Below are positions 44,539 through 56,322 of a stretch of DNA of 64,000 bases, piece after piece. Origin of the DNA: Streptomyces sp. NBC_01591 (GTDB lineage: Bacteria; Actinomycetota; Actinomycetes; Streptomycetales; Streptomycetaceae); the NCBI RefSeq assembly GCF_035918155.1, contig NZ_CP109327.1, positions 868,001-932,000 of the forward strand. The letters are read 5' to 3'. The notes under the pieces were generated by a model. The model made no database searches. It was given only the letters and a program-made list of their open reading frames with translations, and was not told the DNA's origin. Each line of letters opens with the position of its first letter. Position 1 is the first letter of the stretch. A program made the translations under genes and the position numbers.

Positions 44539-44934
44539 TCAGACGCGATCGATGTGCACACTGGTGGACTTCACGCGGGCGGTGGCCTGCATGCCGACCT
44601 CCAGCCCCAGTTCCTCGACGGCCTCCCGCGTGAGCAGTGACACCAGCCGGTGCGGGCCTGCCTGGATCTCGACCTGGGCCGCGACATCGCCGAGTTTCAC
44701 CGCGGTGACGATGCCGGGGAAGGCGTTGCGGGCCGAGGTGTACGAGGGGTCGTCCTCGCCTCCCGCGCCCTGGCCGATCTCGATGGAGAACGCGGCCAGG
44801 TCACGGCCGTCGATGAGCCTGCGGCCGCTTTCGTCGCGGTGGGTGGCGACCCTTCCGGCGTCCGCCCAACGACGGGCCGTGTCGGGGCTGACCCCCAGCA
44901 GACGCGCCGCCTGCCCGATTGTGTAGGACTGCAT
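44539..44934 (-). CDS. HTH-Mop molybdate regulator/binding protein
   Basis: A 131-residue protein with a MerR/excisionase-type helix-turn-helix (about 4-50, [26 protein letters not shown]) and a Mop domain (about 62-131) that binds molybdate. It is a compact ModE substitute common in actinobacteria and probably represses its own operon when molybdate is present. ATG 44934 lacks a ribosome site; TATCTT lies seven bases upstream, suggesting a leaderless transcript. It is first in the operon before modA and the ModBC fusion. Confidence 0.88.
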   Translation of the reverse strand: MQSYTIGQAARLLGVSPDTARRWADAGRVATHRDESGRRLIDGRDLAAFSIEIGQGAGGEDDPSYTSARNAFPGIVTAVKLGDVAAQVEIQAGPHRLVSLLTREAVEELGLEVGMQATARVKSTSVHIDRV

Positions 44935-44941
44935 GTGCGAC

Positions 44942-44971
44942 AAGATATTCGAATCCGGCTTGCAGCTGCAA
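44942..44971 (-). promoter_or_regulatory. Leaderless promoter and palindrome of the molybdate operon
   Basis: On the - strand, TATCTT (44947-44942) is spaced 18 bp from TTGCAG (44971-44966). The -35 is half of the perfect 12-bp palindrome TTGCAGCTGCAA (44960-44971). ATTCGAAT (44947-44954) is a second dyad next to the -10. One of these may be the operator of the HTH-Mop protein. Confidence 0.5.
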
Positions 44972-45141
44972 TCCGTCCGAGTGATCTGTGGAGCAAATGC
45001 CAGGCGTCTTGGAGGAATCACCAAGCGCCGGATCCGGGCCGTCTACGCGACGGTGGGTGAAGGATCAAGTGCGCTCCGGAGAGGGCAAGGTCACAAGCGG
45101 AACCCATGCTGCCCTCAAGCCCCCTGACCTAGCATCTGGGC

Positions 45142-47001
45142 ATGACGGTCCTGCCTGCCGACGGGCTTTCGTTGGCCGCCGAATTCCCTGCCCCCGCCCA
45201 TGAGCACTGGCAACACCTCGTCGAAGGTGTGCTGCGCAAGTCGGGCAAGGAGGCTGCGGGTTCGGCCGCCGAGGAAGCGCTGTCCACCACGGTGGAGGAC
45301 GGGCTCATCACCCGCCCCCTCTACACCTCGCGCGACAGCGCGCCCGATGCCGGATATCCGGGCTTCGCCCCCTTCACCCGCGGCAGCCAGGCCGAGGGCA
45401 ACGCGGCGGGCGGCTGGGACGTACGGCAGCGGCACACCCTCCCGGATCCCGCGCGCCTCAACGAGGCGGTGCTCGCCGATCTGGAGAACGGCGTCACCTC
45501 GCTGTGGCTGACCGTGGGCGGTGCCGCAGGTGTTCCCGTGTCCGCGCTGGCGGCGGCCCTGGACGGCGTCTACCTCGATCTGGCTCCCGTGGTGCTCGAT
45601 GCCGGCGGCGAGACCGACGCCGCGGCGACGGAGTTGCTGCGGATCTGCGCGGAGCGGGGCGTCGACACGCGGAGCGTGCGCGGCAGCCTCGGTGCGGACC
45701 CGTTCGGGCAGGCCGCCCGCAGCGGCGCCGAGCCCGACCTGTCGGCCGCGGTCCACTGGGCGCAGCGGTGCGTACGGGAGTTTCCCGGACTGCGGACGCT
45801 GACCGTCGACGCACTGCCGTACCACGAGGCCGGCGGCTCCGCAGCTGAAGAACTGGGTGCTTCGCTGGCGACCGGTGTCGCCTGTCTGCGGGCGCTGACG
45901 GACGCCGGACTCCCGGTCGAAGACGCCTGCGGGCAGCTGGAGTTCCGGTACGCGGCGACCGCCGACCAGTTCCTGACCATCGCCAAACTGCGGGCCGCGC
46001 GCCGGCTGTGGTCCCGGGTGGCGGAGGTGTGCGGGGCCGCCGACGCCGGCGCCCAGCGCCAGCACGCGGTGACGTCGTCGGTGATGATGACGCGGCGCGA
46101 TCCCTGGGTGAACATGCTGCGCACGACGCTGGCGTGTCTGGGGGCGGGTGTCGGCGGCGCCGACTCCGTCACCGTGCTGCCGTTCGATCACGCCCTGGGC
46201 CTGCCGGACGCGTTCGCCCGGCGCATCGCCCGCAACACGTCGACGATCCTGCTGGAGGAATCGCACCTGGCCCGGGTGATCGACCCGGCCGGCGGCTCCT
46301 GGTACGTGGAACGGCTCACTGCCGAACTCGCCGACGCCGCATGGTCGTTCTTCCAGGAGATCGAGCGGTCCGGCGGCCAGGCCGCCGCCCTTCGCTCGGG
46401 GATGATCGGCGAGCGTCTCGCGGCCACCTGGGCGGCGCGCAGCAAGGACCTGGCGCGCCGCAAGGAGCCGATCACCGGGGTCAGCGAGTTCCCGCAGCTG
46501 GCGGAGCGACCGGTGGAGCGCGAGCCGGCCCCCGCCGGACCGGCCGCATCGGGCGGTCTGCCCAGGGTCCGCCGTGACGAGGCGTTCGAGGCGCTGCGCG
46601 CCCGGTCGGACGCGCACCTCGAGGTGACCGGACAGCGGCCGAGGGTGTTCCTCGCCGCGCTCGGCCCCGCCGCGGCCCACACCGCGCGGGTGTCGTTCGC
46701 CGCCAACCTCTTCCAGGCGGGCGGCATCGAACCGGTCCACGACCCGGTCTCGGTCGACGCGACCACGGCCGCCGACGCGTTCAGGGCCAGCGGGGCCGCC
46801 GTGGCGTGCCTCTGCTCCAGCGACGCGCTCTACGCCGAGCAGGCCGGGGCGGTCGCCGAGGCGCTGGGATCGGCGGGGGCGCGGCGGGTGTTCCTGGCCG
46901 GCCGGCCCGGCGAGTACGCCGGCGTCGACGAGTACGTCTTCGCGGGCTCCGATGTGGTGGCCGTCCTCTCCTCCCTCCTCGACCGTATGGATGTGGCGTA
47001 A
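45142..47001 (+). CDS. mutA: Methylmalonyl-CoA mutase, small subunit
   Basis: A 619-residue small (alpha-type) subunit. It has the mutase barrel (about 40-440) with [26 protein letters not shown] and a C-terminal cobalamin-fold domain that lacks the DxHxxG motif, as expected for the non-catalytic chain. The heterodimer interconverts succinyl-CoA and R-methylmalonyl-CoA, feeding polyketide and odd-chain metabolism. ATG 45142 has no ribosome site, but TAGCAT sits six bases upstream, so a leaderless mRNA is likely. Its TAA overlaps the mutB ATG by one base. Confidence 0.95.
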   Translation: MTVLPADGLSLAAEFPAPAHEHWQHLVEGVLRKSGKEAAGSAAEEALSTTVEDGLITRPLYTSRDSAPDAGYPGFAPFTRGSQAEGNAAGGWDVRQRHTLPDPARLNEAVLADLENGVTSLWLTVGGAAGVPVSALAAALDGVYLDLAPVVLDAGGETDAAATELLRICAERGVDTRSVRGSLGADPFGQAARSGAEPDLSAAVHWAQRCVREFPGLRTLTVDALPYHEAGGSAAEELGASLATGVACLRALTDAGLPVEDACGQLEFRYAATADQFLTIAKLRAARRLWSRVAEVCGAADAGAQRQHAVTSSVMMTRRDPWVNMLRTTLACLGAGVGGADSVTVLPFDHALGLPDAFARRIARNTSTILLEESHLARVIDPAGGSWYVERLTAELADAAWSFFQEIERSGGQAAALRSGMIGERLAATWAARSKDLARRKEPITGVSEFPQLAERPVEREPAPAGPAASGGLPRVRRDEAFEALRARSDAHLEVTGQRPRVFLAALGPAAAHTARVSFAANLFQAGGIEPVHDPVSVDATTAADAFRASGAAVACLCSSDALYAEQAGAVAEALGSAGARRVFLAGRPGEYAGVDEYVFAGSDVVAVLSSLLDRMDVA

Positions 47002-49202
47002 TGCGTATCCCTGACTTCTCCGGCATCGAGCTCGGTACGGGCGGCGCCGCCGAGGTGTCCGAGGACCGGTGGCGGACCTCGGTGAAGGAGTCCTCCGGCA
47101 GTTCCGACGGCGACCTGCTGTGGGAGACCCCGGAAGGTATCGCGGTCAAGCCGCTGTACACCGGGCACGACCTCGAAGGGCTCGACTTCCTCGGTACGTA
47201 TCCGGGCATCGCCCCGTATCTGCGCGGCCCGTACCCGACGATGTACGTCAATCAGCCCTGGACGATCCGGCAGTACGCCGGGTTCTCCACCGCCGAGGAG
47301 TCCAACGCCTTCTACCGCCGCAACCTCGCGGCCGGACAGAAGGGCCTCTCCGTCGCCTTCGACCTGCCGACCCACCGTGGCTACGACAGCGACCACCCGC
47401 GGGTGACCGGCGATGTCGGCATGGCGGGCGTGGCGATCGACTCGATCTACGACATGCGGCAGCTCTTCGACGGCATCCCGCTGGACCGGATGTCGGTGTC
47501 GATGACGATGAACGGCGCGGTGCTCCCCGTGCTCGCGCTGTACATCGTGGCCGCGGAGGAACAGGGCGTCGGGCCCGAGAAGCTGGCCGGGACCATTCAG
47601 AACGACATTCTGAAGGAGTTCATGGTCCGCAACACCTACATCTATCCGCCGAAGCCCTCGATGCGGATCATCTCCGACATCTTCGCGTACACCTCGCAGA
47701 AGATGCCGCGCTACAACTCGATCTCCATCTCCGGCTATCACATCCAGGAGGCGGGTGCGACGGCCGATCTGGAGCTGGCGTACACCCTCGCGGACGGAGT
47801 GGAGTACCTGCGGGCCGGCCGGGACGCCGGTCTCGACGTGGACGCGTTCGCACCGCGGCTGTCGTTCTTCTGGGCGATCGGCATGAACTTCTTCATGGAG
47901 ATCGCGAAGCTGCGGGCGGCCCGGCTGCTCTGGGCCAAGCTGGTCAAGGAGTTCGAGCCGAAGAACGCCAAGTCGCTTTCGCTGCGCACCCATTCGCAGA
48001 CCTCGGGGTGGTCGCTGACCGCGCAGGACGTGTTCAACAACGTCACCCGGACCTGTGTGGAGGCGATGGCCGCCACACAGGGGCACACCCAGTCGCTGCA
48101 CACCAACGCGCTCGACGAGGCGCTCGCCCTGCCGACGGACTTCTCCGCCCGGATCGCCCGGAACACCCAGCTGCTGCTCCAGCAGGAGTCGGGCACCTGC
48201 CGGGTGATCGACCCGTGGGGCGGCAGCGCGTACGTGGAGAAGCTGACGTACGACCTGGCGCGCCGGGCCTGGCAGCACATCGAGGAGGTCGAGGCGGCGG
48301 GCGGCATGGCGCAGGCCATCGATGCGGGCATCCCGAAACTCCGGGTGGAGGAGGCCGCGGCCCGCACCCAGGCGCGGATCGACTCCGGGCGCCAGCCGGT
48401 GATCGGGGTGAACAAGTACCGGGTGGAGAGCGACGAGCAGATCGATGTGCTCAAGGTCGACAACTCCTCGGTGCGCGCCCAGCAGATCGAGAAGCTGCGC
48501 CGGCTGCGCGAGGAGCGCGACGAGTCGGCCTGCCAGGCCGCGCTGCGCGCGCTCACGACGGCGGCCGAGCGGGACCCCGGCCCCGGCCTCGAAGGCAATC
48601 TGCTGGCACTCGCCGTCGACGCGGCGCGCGCGATGGCGACCGTGGGCGAGATCTCGGACGCCCTGGAGAAGGTGTACGGGAGGCATGCGGGCCAGATCCG
48701 TACGATCTCCGGTGTGTACCGCAACGAGGCAGGTGAATCCCCTTCCGTGGACCGGACCCGGGCTCTGGTGGACAGGTTCGAGGAGGCCGAGGGGCGCCGT
48801 CCGCGCATCCTGGTCGCCAAGATGGGCCAGGACGGCCACGACCGCGGCCAGAAGGTGATCTCGACCGCCTTCGCCGACCTGGGCTTCGACGTGGACGTCG
48901 GCCCGCTGTTCCAGACGCCGGCCGAGGTGGCACGGCAGGCGGTGGAGGCGGACGTGCACATCGTGGGCGTCTCCTCGCTGGCCGCAGGGCACCTCACGCT
49001 GGTGCCGGCGCTCCGCGAGGAGCTGGCGGCCGAGGGGCGCGACGACATCATGATCGTGGTGGGCGGGGTGATTCCGCCGCAGGACATCGAGGCGCTGCAC
49101 GAGGCGGGCGCGACGGCCGTGTTCCCGCCCGGCACGGTCATCCCGGATGCCGCGTACGACCTGGTGACGCGGCTCGGTGCCGCGCTCGGCCACGAGCTGT
49201 GA
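47001..49202 (+). CDS. mutB: Methylmalonyl-CoA mutase, large catalytic subunit
   Basis: A 733-residue catalytic subunit. It has the TIM barrel with [18 protein letters not shown] (substrate tunnel), [12 protein letters not shown] and [17 protein letters not shown]. The C-terminal B12 domain has Asp611-x-His613-x-x-Gly616 (DGHDRG), whose His coordinates cobalt, and GVSSLAAGH. Length equals the Streptomyces MutB norm. It is translated from the TAATG junction with mutA, and meaB follows after 12 bp. Confidence 0.97.
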   Translation: MRIPDFSGIELGTGGAAEVSEDRWRTSVKESSGSSDGDLLWETPEGIAVKPLYTGHDLEGLDFLGTYPGIAPYLRGPYPTMYVNQPWTIRQYAGFSTAEESNAFYRRNLAAGQKGLSVAFDLPTHRGYDSDHPRVTGDVGMAGVAIDSIYDMRQLFDGIPLDRMSVSMTMNGAVLPVLALYIVAAEEQGVGPEKLAGTIQNDILKEFMVRNTYIYPPKPSMRIISDIFAYTSQKMPRYNSISISGYHIQEAGATADLELAYTLADGVEYLRAGRDAGLDVDAFAPRLSFFWAIGMNFFMEIAKLRAARLLWAKLVKEFEPKNAKSLSLRTHSQTSGWSLTAQDVFNNVTRTCVEAMAATQGHTQSLHTNALDEALALPTDFSARIARNTQLLLQQESGTCRVIDPWGGSAYVEKLTYDLARRAWQHIEEVEAAGGMAQAIDAGIPKLRVEEAAARTQARIDSGRQPVIGVNKYRVESDEQIDVLKVDNSSVRAQQIEKLRRLREERDESACQAALRALTTAAERDPGPGLEGNLLALAVDAARAMATVGEISDALEKVYGRHAGQIRTISGVYRNEAGESPSVDRTRALVDRFEEAEGRRPRILVAKMGQDGHDRGQKVISTAFADLGFDVDVGPLFQTPAEVARQAVEADVHIVGVSSLAAGHLTLVPALREELAAEGRDDIMIVVGGVIPPQDIEALHEAGATAVFPPGTVIPDAAYDLVTRLGAALGHEL

Positions 49203-49214
49203 GCCGCTGACCCG

Positions 49215-50204
49215 ATGGCACCGAAGATCGACATCGACAGCTATGTGAAGGGGGTGCTCGACGGGAAGCGGGCGCACATCGCGCGCGCCATCACTCTCGT
49301 CGAGTCCACCCGACCCGATCACCGGGCGCTGGCCCAGCAGTTGCTGCGCGAGCTGCTGCCGCACTCCGGCGCTGCCCGGCGGATCGGCATCAGCGGCGTG
49401 CCGGGGGTCGGGAAGTCCACCTTCATCGACGCGCTGGGCACGATGCTCACCGGGCTCGGGTACCGGGTCGCGGTGCTGGCCGTCGATCCCTCCTCCAGTC
49501 GTACGGGCGGCTCCATCCTGGGCGACAAGACCAGGATGGAGCGGCTCGCGGTGGATCCGGCGGCGTTCGTGCGCCCGTCCCCCACCGCCGGGACGCTCGG
49601 CGGGGTGGCCAAGGCGACCCGGGAGTCCATCGTGGTGATGGAGGCCGCGGGATACGACGTGGTGCTGGTGGAGACGGTCGGCGTCGGACAGTCCGAGACG
49701 GCGGTGGCCAATATGGTCGACACGTTTCTGCTATTGACGCTGGCCCGGACCGGCGATCAGCTCCAGGGCATCAAGAAGGGCGTCCTGGAGCTGGCGGACG
49801 CGATCGCGGTCAACAAGGCGGACGGCCCGCACGAGCGCGACGCGCGCGCGGCGGCGCGTGAACTGGCGGGTGCGCTGCGGCTGATGCACCCGGTGGACGC
49901 GGCGTGGACGCCTCCGGTGCTCACCTGCAGCGCCCGTGAGTCGGCCGGTCTCGACACCCTGTGGGAGCGGCTGGAGCAGCACCGCGCGCTGCTGGAATCG
50001 ACCGGGCGGCTCGCCGCGAAGCGGCGTGACCAGCAGGTCGACTGGACGTGGACGATGGTGCGGGACGAGCTGCTGGAGAGTCTGCGCGGCCATCCGGAGG
50101 TGCGTGCGCTCGCTCCGGGGCTGGAACAGCGGGTACGGGACGGCGAGTTGACAGCCACGTTGGCGGCCGAGCGGATCCTGGGCGCGTTCCGGGGCACGGC
50201 CTGA
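49215..50204 (+). CDS. meaB: Methylmalonyl-CoA mutase-associated G-protein chaperone
   Basis: A 329-residue G3E-family GTPase. The P-loop is GVPGVGKST (61-69), DPSSSRTGGSILGDKTRM is the magnesium/base region, ETVGVGQSE is Walker B, and NKAD is the guanine-specificity motif. MeaB loads intact cobalamin into the mutase and prevents its inactivation. The N-terminal helices and C-terminal dimer arm are complete. ATG 49215 follows mutB by 12 bp, so the three genes are one operon. Confidence 0.96.
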   Translation: MAPKIDIDSYVKGVLDGKRAHIARAITLVESTRPDHRALAQQLLRELLPHSGAARRIGISGVPGVGKSTFIDALGTMLTGLGYRVAVLAVDPSSSRTGGSILGDKTRMERLAVDPAAFVRPSPTAGTLGGVAKATRESIVVMEAAGYDVVLVETVGVGQSETAVANMVDTFLLLTLARTGDQLQGIKKGVLELADAIAVNKADGPHERDARAAARELAGALRLMHPVDAAWTPPVLTCSARESAGLDTLWERLEQHRALLESTGRLAAKRRDQQVDWTWTMVRDELLESLRGHPEVRALAPGLEQRVRDGELTATLAAERILGAFRGTA

Positions 50205-50215
50205 TCCGAACGACG

Positions 50216-50252
50216 GGCCCCGGGCGCCGGCATCGGTCCGGCGGTCGGGGCC
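50216..50252. terminator. Strong bidirectional terminator after meaB
   Basis: GGCCCCG/CGGGGCC (7 bp) and CGCCGG/CCGGCG (6 bp) stack around a two-base mismatch with a 7-base loop, between convergent meaB and acetyltransferase genes. Confidence 0.75.
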
Positions 50253-50279
50253 TCCCCCGATCCGCCGGACGGCAAGCTC

Positions 50280-51161
50280 CTACAGATCGAGCTGGTACTC
50301 GACCGACCTGTGTGTCGGCTCGTAGCCGAGCGCGTCGTTGATGCTCCGCATGTGCGTATTGCTGTCGGCGGTGTCCGTCAGCAGCCCTTCCAGGCCCGGG
50401 TGGCGTTCGCGGGCCCGGAGGATGGACCGCGCTTTCATCCACCGGCCGAGGCCGTGCCCCCGGTGTTCGGGCAGGACTCCGGTGCCGTAGTGCTGGCCGT
50501 CGCCCTTTCCGTCGCCCGGGACGACGAGTTCCGTGAAGCCCACGATGGTGGAGTCGGACTCGTCGACCGCCGCGACCGTGTGGAGCAGGTCGCCGCGTGC
50601 CGCGATGGCCGCCGCCGCGGACCGGACCCGGTCCACGTCCCAGACGACCGTGCCGAAGTCGGTGTCGTCCATGGGCATGTCGTCCATGGCCCGGCGAGAA
50701 GCGGCGAACGTCGGCGCGAGCTCGTCCGGGACGGTGCCGTCCCAGGAGATGAGCCGGTAGCCCGGATGCGGCTGCCCGACGGTCCGGCGCAGGGTCCCGG
50801 TGTCGGCCTCGGCCAGCGGGAGCCGGACGTACGTCAGGGTCAGGACCTTGCGCAGTCCTTTGGCCCGCAGGAAATGATCCCCTGCCGAACCGGCCTCGAC
50901 CTGCGCGATGACGCTGCGCCGGCCCTCCTCGCGGGCGGCTGCGACCACCGTGTCGAGCAGCCGCGAGCCGACGCCGTTGCGGCGCTCCGCGGGGTGGACG
51001 TTCAGTTCCAGTTCGGCGAGGTGGTCCTGGCCCTCGCGGGTGAAGAGGCGCAGGAACGCCGAGCCGACGGGGTGACCCGCGGGGTCGGAGGCGAGCCAGG
51101 CCGAACGGTGGCTCCCGCCGGACCGGTCGGGGTCGGCCAGCACGGTGATGCGTATCGACAA
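50280..51161 (-). CDS. Two-domain GNAT acetyltransferase
   Basis: A 293-residue protein with two GNAT folds. The first (about 1-130) has ELELNVHPAERRNGVGSRLL, the second (about 145-293) has GTGVLPEHRGHGLGRWMKA with HMRSINDALGYEP, the clearest acetyl-CoA site. Tandem GNATs such as MshD exist, but this one lacks close MshD features that I can identify. TTG 51161 has GGAGGAG six bases upstream. It is divergent from the rho paralogue across 376 bp. Confidence 0.88.
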   Translation of the reverse strand: MSIRITVLADPDRSGGSHRSAWLASDPAGHPVGSAFLRLFTREGQDHLAELELNVHPAERRNGVGSRLLDTVVAAAREEGRRSVIAQVEAGSAGDHFLRAKGLRKVLTLTYVRLPLAEADTGTLRRTVGQPHPGYRLISWDGTVPDELAPTFAASRRAMDDMPMDDTDFGTVVWDVDRVRSAAAAIAARGDLLHTVAAVDESDSTIVGFTELVVPGDGKGDGQHYGTGVLPEHRGHGLGRWMKARSILRARERHPGLEGLLTDTADSNTHMRSINDALGYEPTHRSVEYQLDL

Positions 51162-51537
51162 AGTGACTCCTCCGCGCCCCGGGGCGCCGATCGGGATGGG
51201 TGAGCGGGCGGGTGGCCCGGAGAACCACATCACTCCGCAAACACCACAGCAACCGGATATCGGGAACGTCGACACGGTTTCGTTCCCCGAGGGCCGTGGT
51301 ACTGTCCAATTGGTACATGTGCCCGCCTCGTCTTGAGGCGCCGGTGCCGAATCAGCTCTCCGAGGCTGCCGCGCCCGTTCTTTTCCGACCGGCGATCCAG
51401 CTCTCCGCTTCATCTCATCCAGTTCGGACCGGGTTATCGCCGTTCGGACTTTCCCGCCCGTCGTCGGGGGTGTGATCCCTTCCGCCCCGCGCCGTCCGGC
51501 CCCTTCGTTCGCCATGTCCGCGAAAGGACCACCCTTC
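51162..51537. promoter_or_regulatory. 376-bp divergent region and C-rich leader of the rho paralogue
   Basis: No supported gene. CCAATTGG (51306-51313) is a small dyad in an AT-richer part (51230-51320) likely to hold promoters. From about 51340 to 51530 the + strand is rich in C and T and poor in G-runs, as in Rho-loading leaders that permit autoregulation. This leader role is inferred. Confidence 0.4.
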
Positions 51538-52704
<1,167 letters not shown>

Positions 52705-52727
52705 GCCTGTCCGGGCCGCGCCGGCGA

Positions 52728-54089
52728 TCAGGTGCCGGTGTGCAGCGAGGCGGTGTGTTCACGGACCTCCGCCGGTGTGAGGTAGGGGTACGTGTGCTCG
52801 AAGTCGCGTAGCTTGGCCGGCTGCCGGGACAGGAAGCCGGTGCGTACGAAGTCGTCGCCCGCGACGGCGTTGAGGATCCAGTTGGTCATGACCCGCGCCT
52901 TGGCGACATTGGTGCGCAGTGCCGACCAGTGGTAGCCACGGGCAACGGCCTGTGCGGGGACTCCGTGCAGCTCGACGCCGAGCGGTTTGGAGACCGCGTC
53001 CTTGCCACCGAGGTCCACGACGAGGCCGAGGTCCTTGTGGACGTACGGCTTCAGCGGCTGGTGCCGCAGTGTCGCGATGAGGTTGTCGGCGAGCCTGCGG
53101 CCCTGGCGCATGGCGTGCTGTGCGGTGGGCGGGCAGACCGCTCCGTCGCCCTTGCTCAGGTCCGGCACGGCCGCGCAGTCGCCGAGGGCGAAGACGCCGT
53201 CGAAGCCCGGCAGGCTCATCTCTGGTGTGACGGCCAGCCGGCCGCGTACCGTCTCCGCGTCGAACGTGCTGACCAGCGGACTCGCCGCGACGCCCGCCGT
53301 CCAGATCAGGGTCCGGCAGGGCAGCACCCGGCCGTCGGTGAAGGTGACCTTCGCCGGGGCGGCCTCGGCGATCGAGACCCCGAGCGACACCTCGATGCCG
53401 CGTGCGCGCAGCACCTCCAGGGCGCTCCGGCCCAGCTTGTCCCCCAGCTCGGGCATCAGCTTCGGGGCGATGTCGATGAGATGCCACTTGATCAGCTTCG
53501 GGTCGAGCCGCGGGTAGTGCCTGACCGCGTTGCTGGTGAGGCGCTGCAGACAGGCCGCCGTCTCGGTGCCCGCGTAGCCACCGCCGACCACCACGAACTG
53601 CAGCCGCGAAGCCCGTTCGTTCTCGTCGTGGCTGGCGTCCGCGAGGTCGAGCTGGGCGATCACGTGGTCCCGTACGTAAGCGGCATCGGCCAGGGTCTTC
53701 ATGCCCCGTGCGTTGTCCAGCAGCCCGGGGATGTCGAAGGTGCGGGTGACGCTCCCGGCACTGAGCACGATGTAGTCGTAGGGCTCGTAGACGATCTCGT
53801 CGGTGATCTTGCGGATGACGCAGATCTTCGCCTCGGGATCCACACCGATGGCCCCGCCCGGAATGATCCGGGTGCGGTGCTTGCGGCTGCGGCGCAACGA
53901 GACGGCGACCGACTGCGGGGTGAGCACACCCGACGCCACCTGCGGCAGCAGGGGGAGATAGAGCTGGTACGAGAACGGGGCGACGAGCGCGATCTCCGCC
54001 TCGCCCGGGATGAGCCCGCGCTCCAGACGGCGTACGCACTCCACTCCGGCGAATCCGGCGCCGACAACGAGGATCCTGGGTCGTGCCAC
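52728..54089 (-). CDS. ndh: Type II NADH dehydrogenase (NDH-2)
   Basis: A 453-residue FAD enzyme that passes electrons from NADH to quinone without pumping protons. FAD fold RILVVGAGFAGVECVRRL is at the start, the NADH fold VVVGGGYAGTETAACL near 163, and the second FAD motif GVFALGDCAAVPD near 292; the C-terminal region carries the amphipathic membrane-binding part. Among NAD/FAD oxidoreductases this is closest to NDH-2. GTG 54089 has AGAAGGGA upstream; ATG 54122 would add 11 residues. It lies near a cytochrome oxidase subunit gene, which suggests respiratory roles, but is not in its operon. Confidence 0.88.
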   Translation of the reverse strand: MARPRILVVGAGFAGVECVRRLERGLIPGEAEIALVAPFSYQLYLPLLPQVASGVLTPQSVAVSLRRSRKHRTRIIPGGAIGVDPEAKICVIRKITDEIVYEPYDYIVLSAGSVTRTFDIPGLLDNARGMKTLADAAYVRDHVIAQLDLADASHDENERASRLQFVVVGGGYAGTETAACLQRLTSNAVRHYPRLDPKLIKWHLIDIAPKLMPELGDKLGRSALEVLRARGIEVSLGVSIAEAAPAKVTFTDGRVLPCRTLIWTAGVAASPLVSTFDAETVRGRLAVTPEMSLPGFDGVFALGDCAAVPDLSKGDGAVCPPTAQHAMRQGRRLADNLIATLRHQPLKPYVHKDLGLVVDLGGKDAVSKPLGVELHGVPAQAVARGYHWSALRTNVAKARVMTNWILNAVAGDDFVRTGFLSRQPAKLRDFEHTYPYLTPAEVREHTASLHTGT

Positions 54090-54220
54090 GGTGTTCGTCC
54101 CTTCTCGGGCCTGTACGTTCATCCGTTCGCCTGCCCCGTCGCACGCGCCCGTCCTCTCTCATCTTCACGAGCCGCGGGCGAGTTCGCCTGCTGGGGGCGG
54201 CGGACGGACGACACACCCGG

Positions 54221-54562
54221 TCAGCGGGTCAGCAGGGTGACCGCGGTGCAGGTGCCGCCGACCGCGCCGACGAGCACGACACCGGTGGCCACGCAGCGTG
54301 CCTTGAGCATGCGGTAGCGCGCCTCGTACTCGCCGCGCAGCGAGGTGGCGCGGGCGGAGATCCGGGAGAGCGTCGCCCGTGACGCGGCGAGGCGGTCGGC
54401 GGTGTAGACGCGCTCCACGTCCTCACGCTGGGCGGTGGTGAGCCAGGGCAGCTCGTCGGTGAAGCGGCCCGCCCGGCGGCGGGCCTCCTCGACCTCGGCA
54501 TTCCACAGCAGGTAGCCCTGCAGCTGTGCCAGACCGCGGGCGCTGTCCTTGTCGGGGTCCAC
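54221..54562 (-). CDS. Small membrane-anchored protein after ctaD
   Basis: A 113-residue protein: polar helices rich in Arg/Glu (about 10-85, likely coiled coil), then one C-terminal membrane helix (CVATGVVLVGAVGGTCTAVTLL). Not recognised. GTG 54562 has GAGGAGG five bases upstream. Another GTG at 54595 overlaps the ctaD stop (GTGA) and would add 11 residues. Tight linkage to ctaD suggests an oxidase accessory or stability factor, by inference only. Confidence 0.7.
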   Translation of the reverse strand: MDPDKDSARGLAQLQGYLLWNAEVEEARRRAGRFTDELPWLTTAQREDVERVYTADRLAASRATLSRISARATSLRGEYEARYRMLKARCVATGVVLVGAVGGTCTAVTLLTR

Positions 54563-54591
54563 TCGCTCCTCCTCTCCCCGGGCGGTCGTGC

Positions 54592-56322
54592 TCACGCCCG
54601 CTCGTCCCCCGGGGGCCGGGGCATCTCGATGTCCGGACGGCTGAGGGCTTCGTCGAGCGCGCGGACCGAGGGGTGGTGCAGGTCGAAGGCCGGGGATTCG
54701 GAACGGATCCGCGGCAGGGTGTGGAAGTTGTGCCGAGGCGGCGGGCAGGAGGTCGCCCACTCCAGCGAACGGCCGTAGCCCCACGGGTCGTCGACCCCGA
54801 CGTTCCTGCCGTACTTGGCGGTCTTCCACACGTTGTAGAGAAACGGCAGCGTCGAAAGGCCGAGCAGGAACGAGGAGATCGTCGAGATCGTGTTGAGCGC
54901 GGTGAAACCATCGGCGGCGAGGTAGTCCGCGTAACGGCGCGGCATGCCCTCGGCACCGAGCCAGTGCTGCACCAGGAACGTGCCGTGGAAGCCCACGAAC
55001 AGCGTCCAGAACGTGATCTTGCCGAGCCGCTCGTCCAGCAACTTGCCGGTGAACTTCGGCCACCAGAAGTGGAATCCGGCGAACATCGCGAAGACCACGG
55101 TGCCGAAGACGACGTAGTGGAAGTGCGCGACGACGAAGTACGAGTCCGAGACGTGGAAGTCCATCGGGGGCGACGCGAGGATCACACCGGTCAGACCGCC
55201 GAAGAGGAAGGTCACCAGGAAGCCGACCGACCAGAGCATCGGTGTCTCGAAGGACAGCGATCCCTTCCACATCGTGCCGATCCAGTTGAAGAACTTCACA
55301 CCGGTCGGTACCGCGATGAGGAAGGTCATGAACGAGAAGAACGGCAACAGCACACCGCCCGTGACGAACATGTGGTGCGCCCACACGGTCGCGGAGAGAC
55401 CCGCGATGGCGATCGTCGCGCTGATCAGGCCGATGTAGCCGAAGATCGGCTTCCGGCTGAAGACCGGGATGACCTCACTGACGATGCCGAAGAACGGCAG
55501 GGCGATGATATACACCTCCGGGTGGCCGAAGAACCAGAAGAGGTGCTGCCAGAGCAGTGCGCCGCCATTGGCCGCGTCGAAGACGTGCGCGCCGAACTTG
55601 CGGTCCGCCTCCAGTACCAGGAGGGCCGCCGCGAGGACCGGGAAGGCCAGCAGGACCAGCACACCGGTCAGCAGGACGTTCCAGACGAAGATCGGCATGC
55701 GGAACATCGTCATGCCGGGGGCGCGCATGCAGATGATCGTGGTGATGAAGTTGACCGATCCGAGGATCGTGCCGAAGCCGGAGAAGGCCAGCCCCATGAT
55801 CCACATGTCGCTGCCGATGCCCGGTGAGCGGACCGCGTCGGTCAGCGGGGAGTAGGCGAACCAGCCGAAGTCCGCCGCCCCGTTCGGGGTGAGGAAGCCG
55901 GCCACGACGACGATCGAGCCGAAGAGGTACAGCCAGTAGGCGAACATGTTCAGCCGCGGGAACGCCACGTCGGGCGCGCCGATCTGCAGCGGCATGATCC
56001 AGTTCGTGAACCCGGCGAACAGCGGCGTCGCGAACATCAGCAGCATGATCGTGCCGTGGATCGTGAACGCCTGGTTGAACTGCTCGGGCGAGACGATCTG
56101 GATCCCGGGACGCGCCAGCTCGGCGCGCATGACCAGGGCCAGCACACCGCCGATCATGAAGAAAGCGAACGAGGTGACGAGATAGAGCGTGCCGATCGTC
56201 TTGTGGTCGGTGGTGGTCAGCCATTTGATGACGACGTTTCCCGGTTCCTTGGCGCGGACCGGAAGTTCGTTCGCGTACTCCTCCTCTTCGTCGGCTGCCC
56301 CTGTTGTGCCCGTCGTCGTCAC
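54592..56322 (-). CDS. ctaD: Cytochrome c oxidase subunit I
   Basis: A 576-residue haem-copper oxidase subunit with 12 membrane helices. His89 (FTIHGTIML) binds haem a, [19 protein letters not shown] carries the Cu(B) His-Tyr pair and the K-channel Glu region, WAHHMFVTG gives two more Cu(B) histidines and [11 protein letters not shown] the haem ligands. GTG 56322 has AAGGAG about nine bases upstream. No ctaC, ctaE or qcr genes are adjacent, so this is a stand-alone copy like the second ctaD known in streptomycetes; it would need subunits encoded elsewhere. Confidence 0.96.
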   Translation of the reverse strand: MTTTGTTGAADEEEEYANELPVRAKEPGNVVIKWLTTTDHKTIGTLYLVTSFAFFMIGGVLALVMRAELARPGIQIVSPEQFNQAFTIHGTIMLLMFATPLFAGFTNWIMPLQIGAPDVAFPRLNMFAYWLYLFGSIVVVAGFLTPNGAADFGWFAYSPLTDAVRSPGIGSDMWIMGLAFSGFGTILGSVNFITTIICMRAPGMTMFRMPIFVWNVLLTGVLVLLAFPVLAAALLVLEADRKFGAHVFDAANGGALLWQHLFWFFGHPEVYIIALPFFGIVSEVIPVFSRKPIFGYIGLISATIAIAGLSATVWAHHMFVTGGVLLPFFSFMTFLIAVPTGVKFFNWIGTMWKGSLSFETPMLWSVGFLVTFLFGGLTGVILASPPMDFHVSDSYFVVAHFHYVVFGTVVFAMFAGFHFWWPKFTGKLLDERLGKITFWTLFVGFHGTFLVQHWLGAEGMPRRYADYLAADGFTALNTISTISSFLLGLSTLPFLYNVWKTAKYGRNVGVDDPWGYGRSLEWATSCPPPRHNFHTLPRIRSESPAFDLHHPSVRALDEALSRPDIEMPRPPGDERA

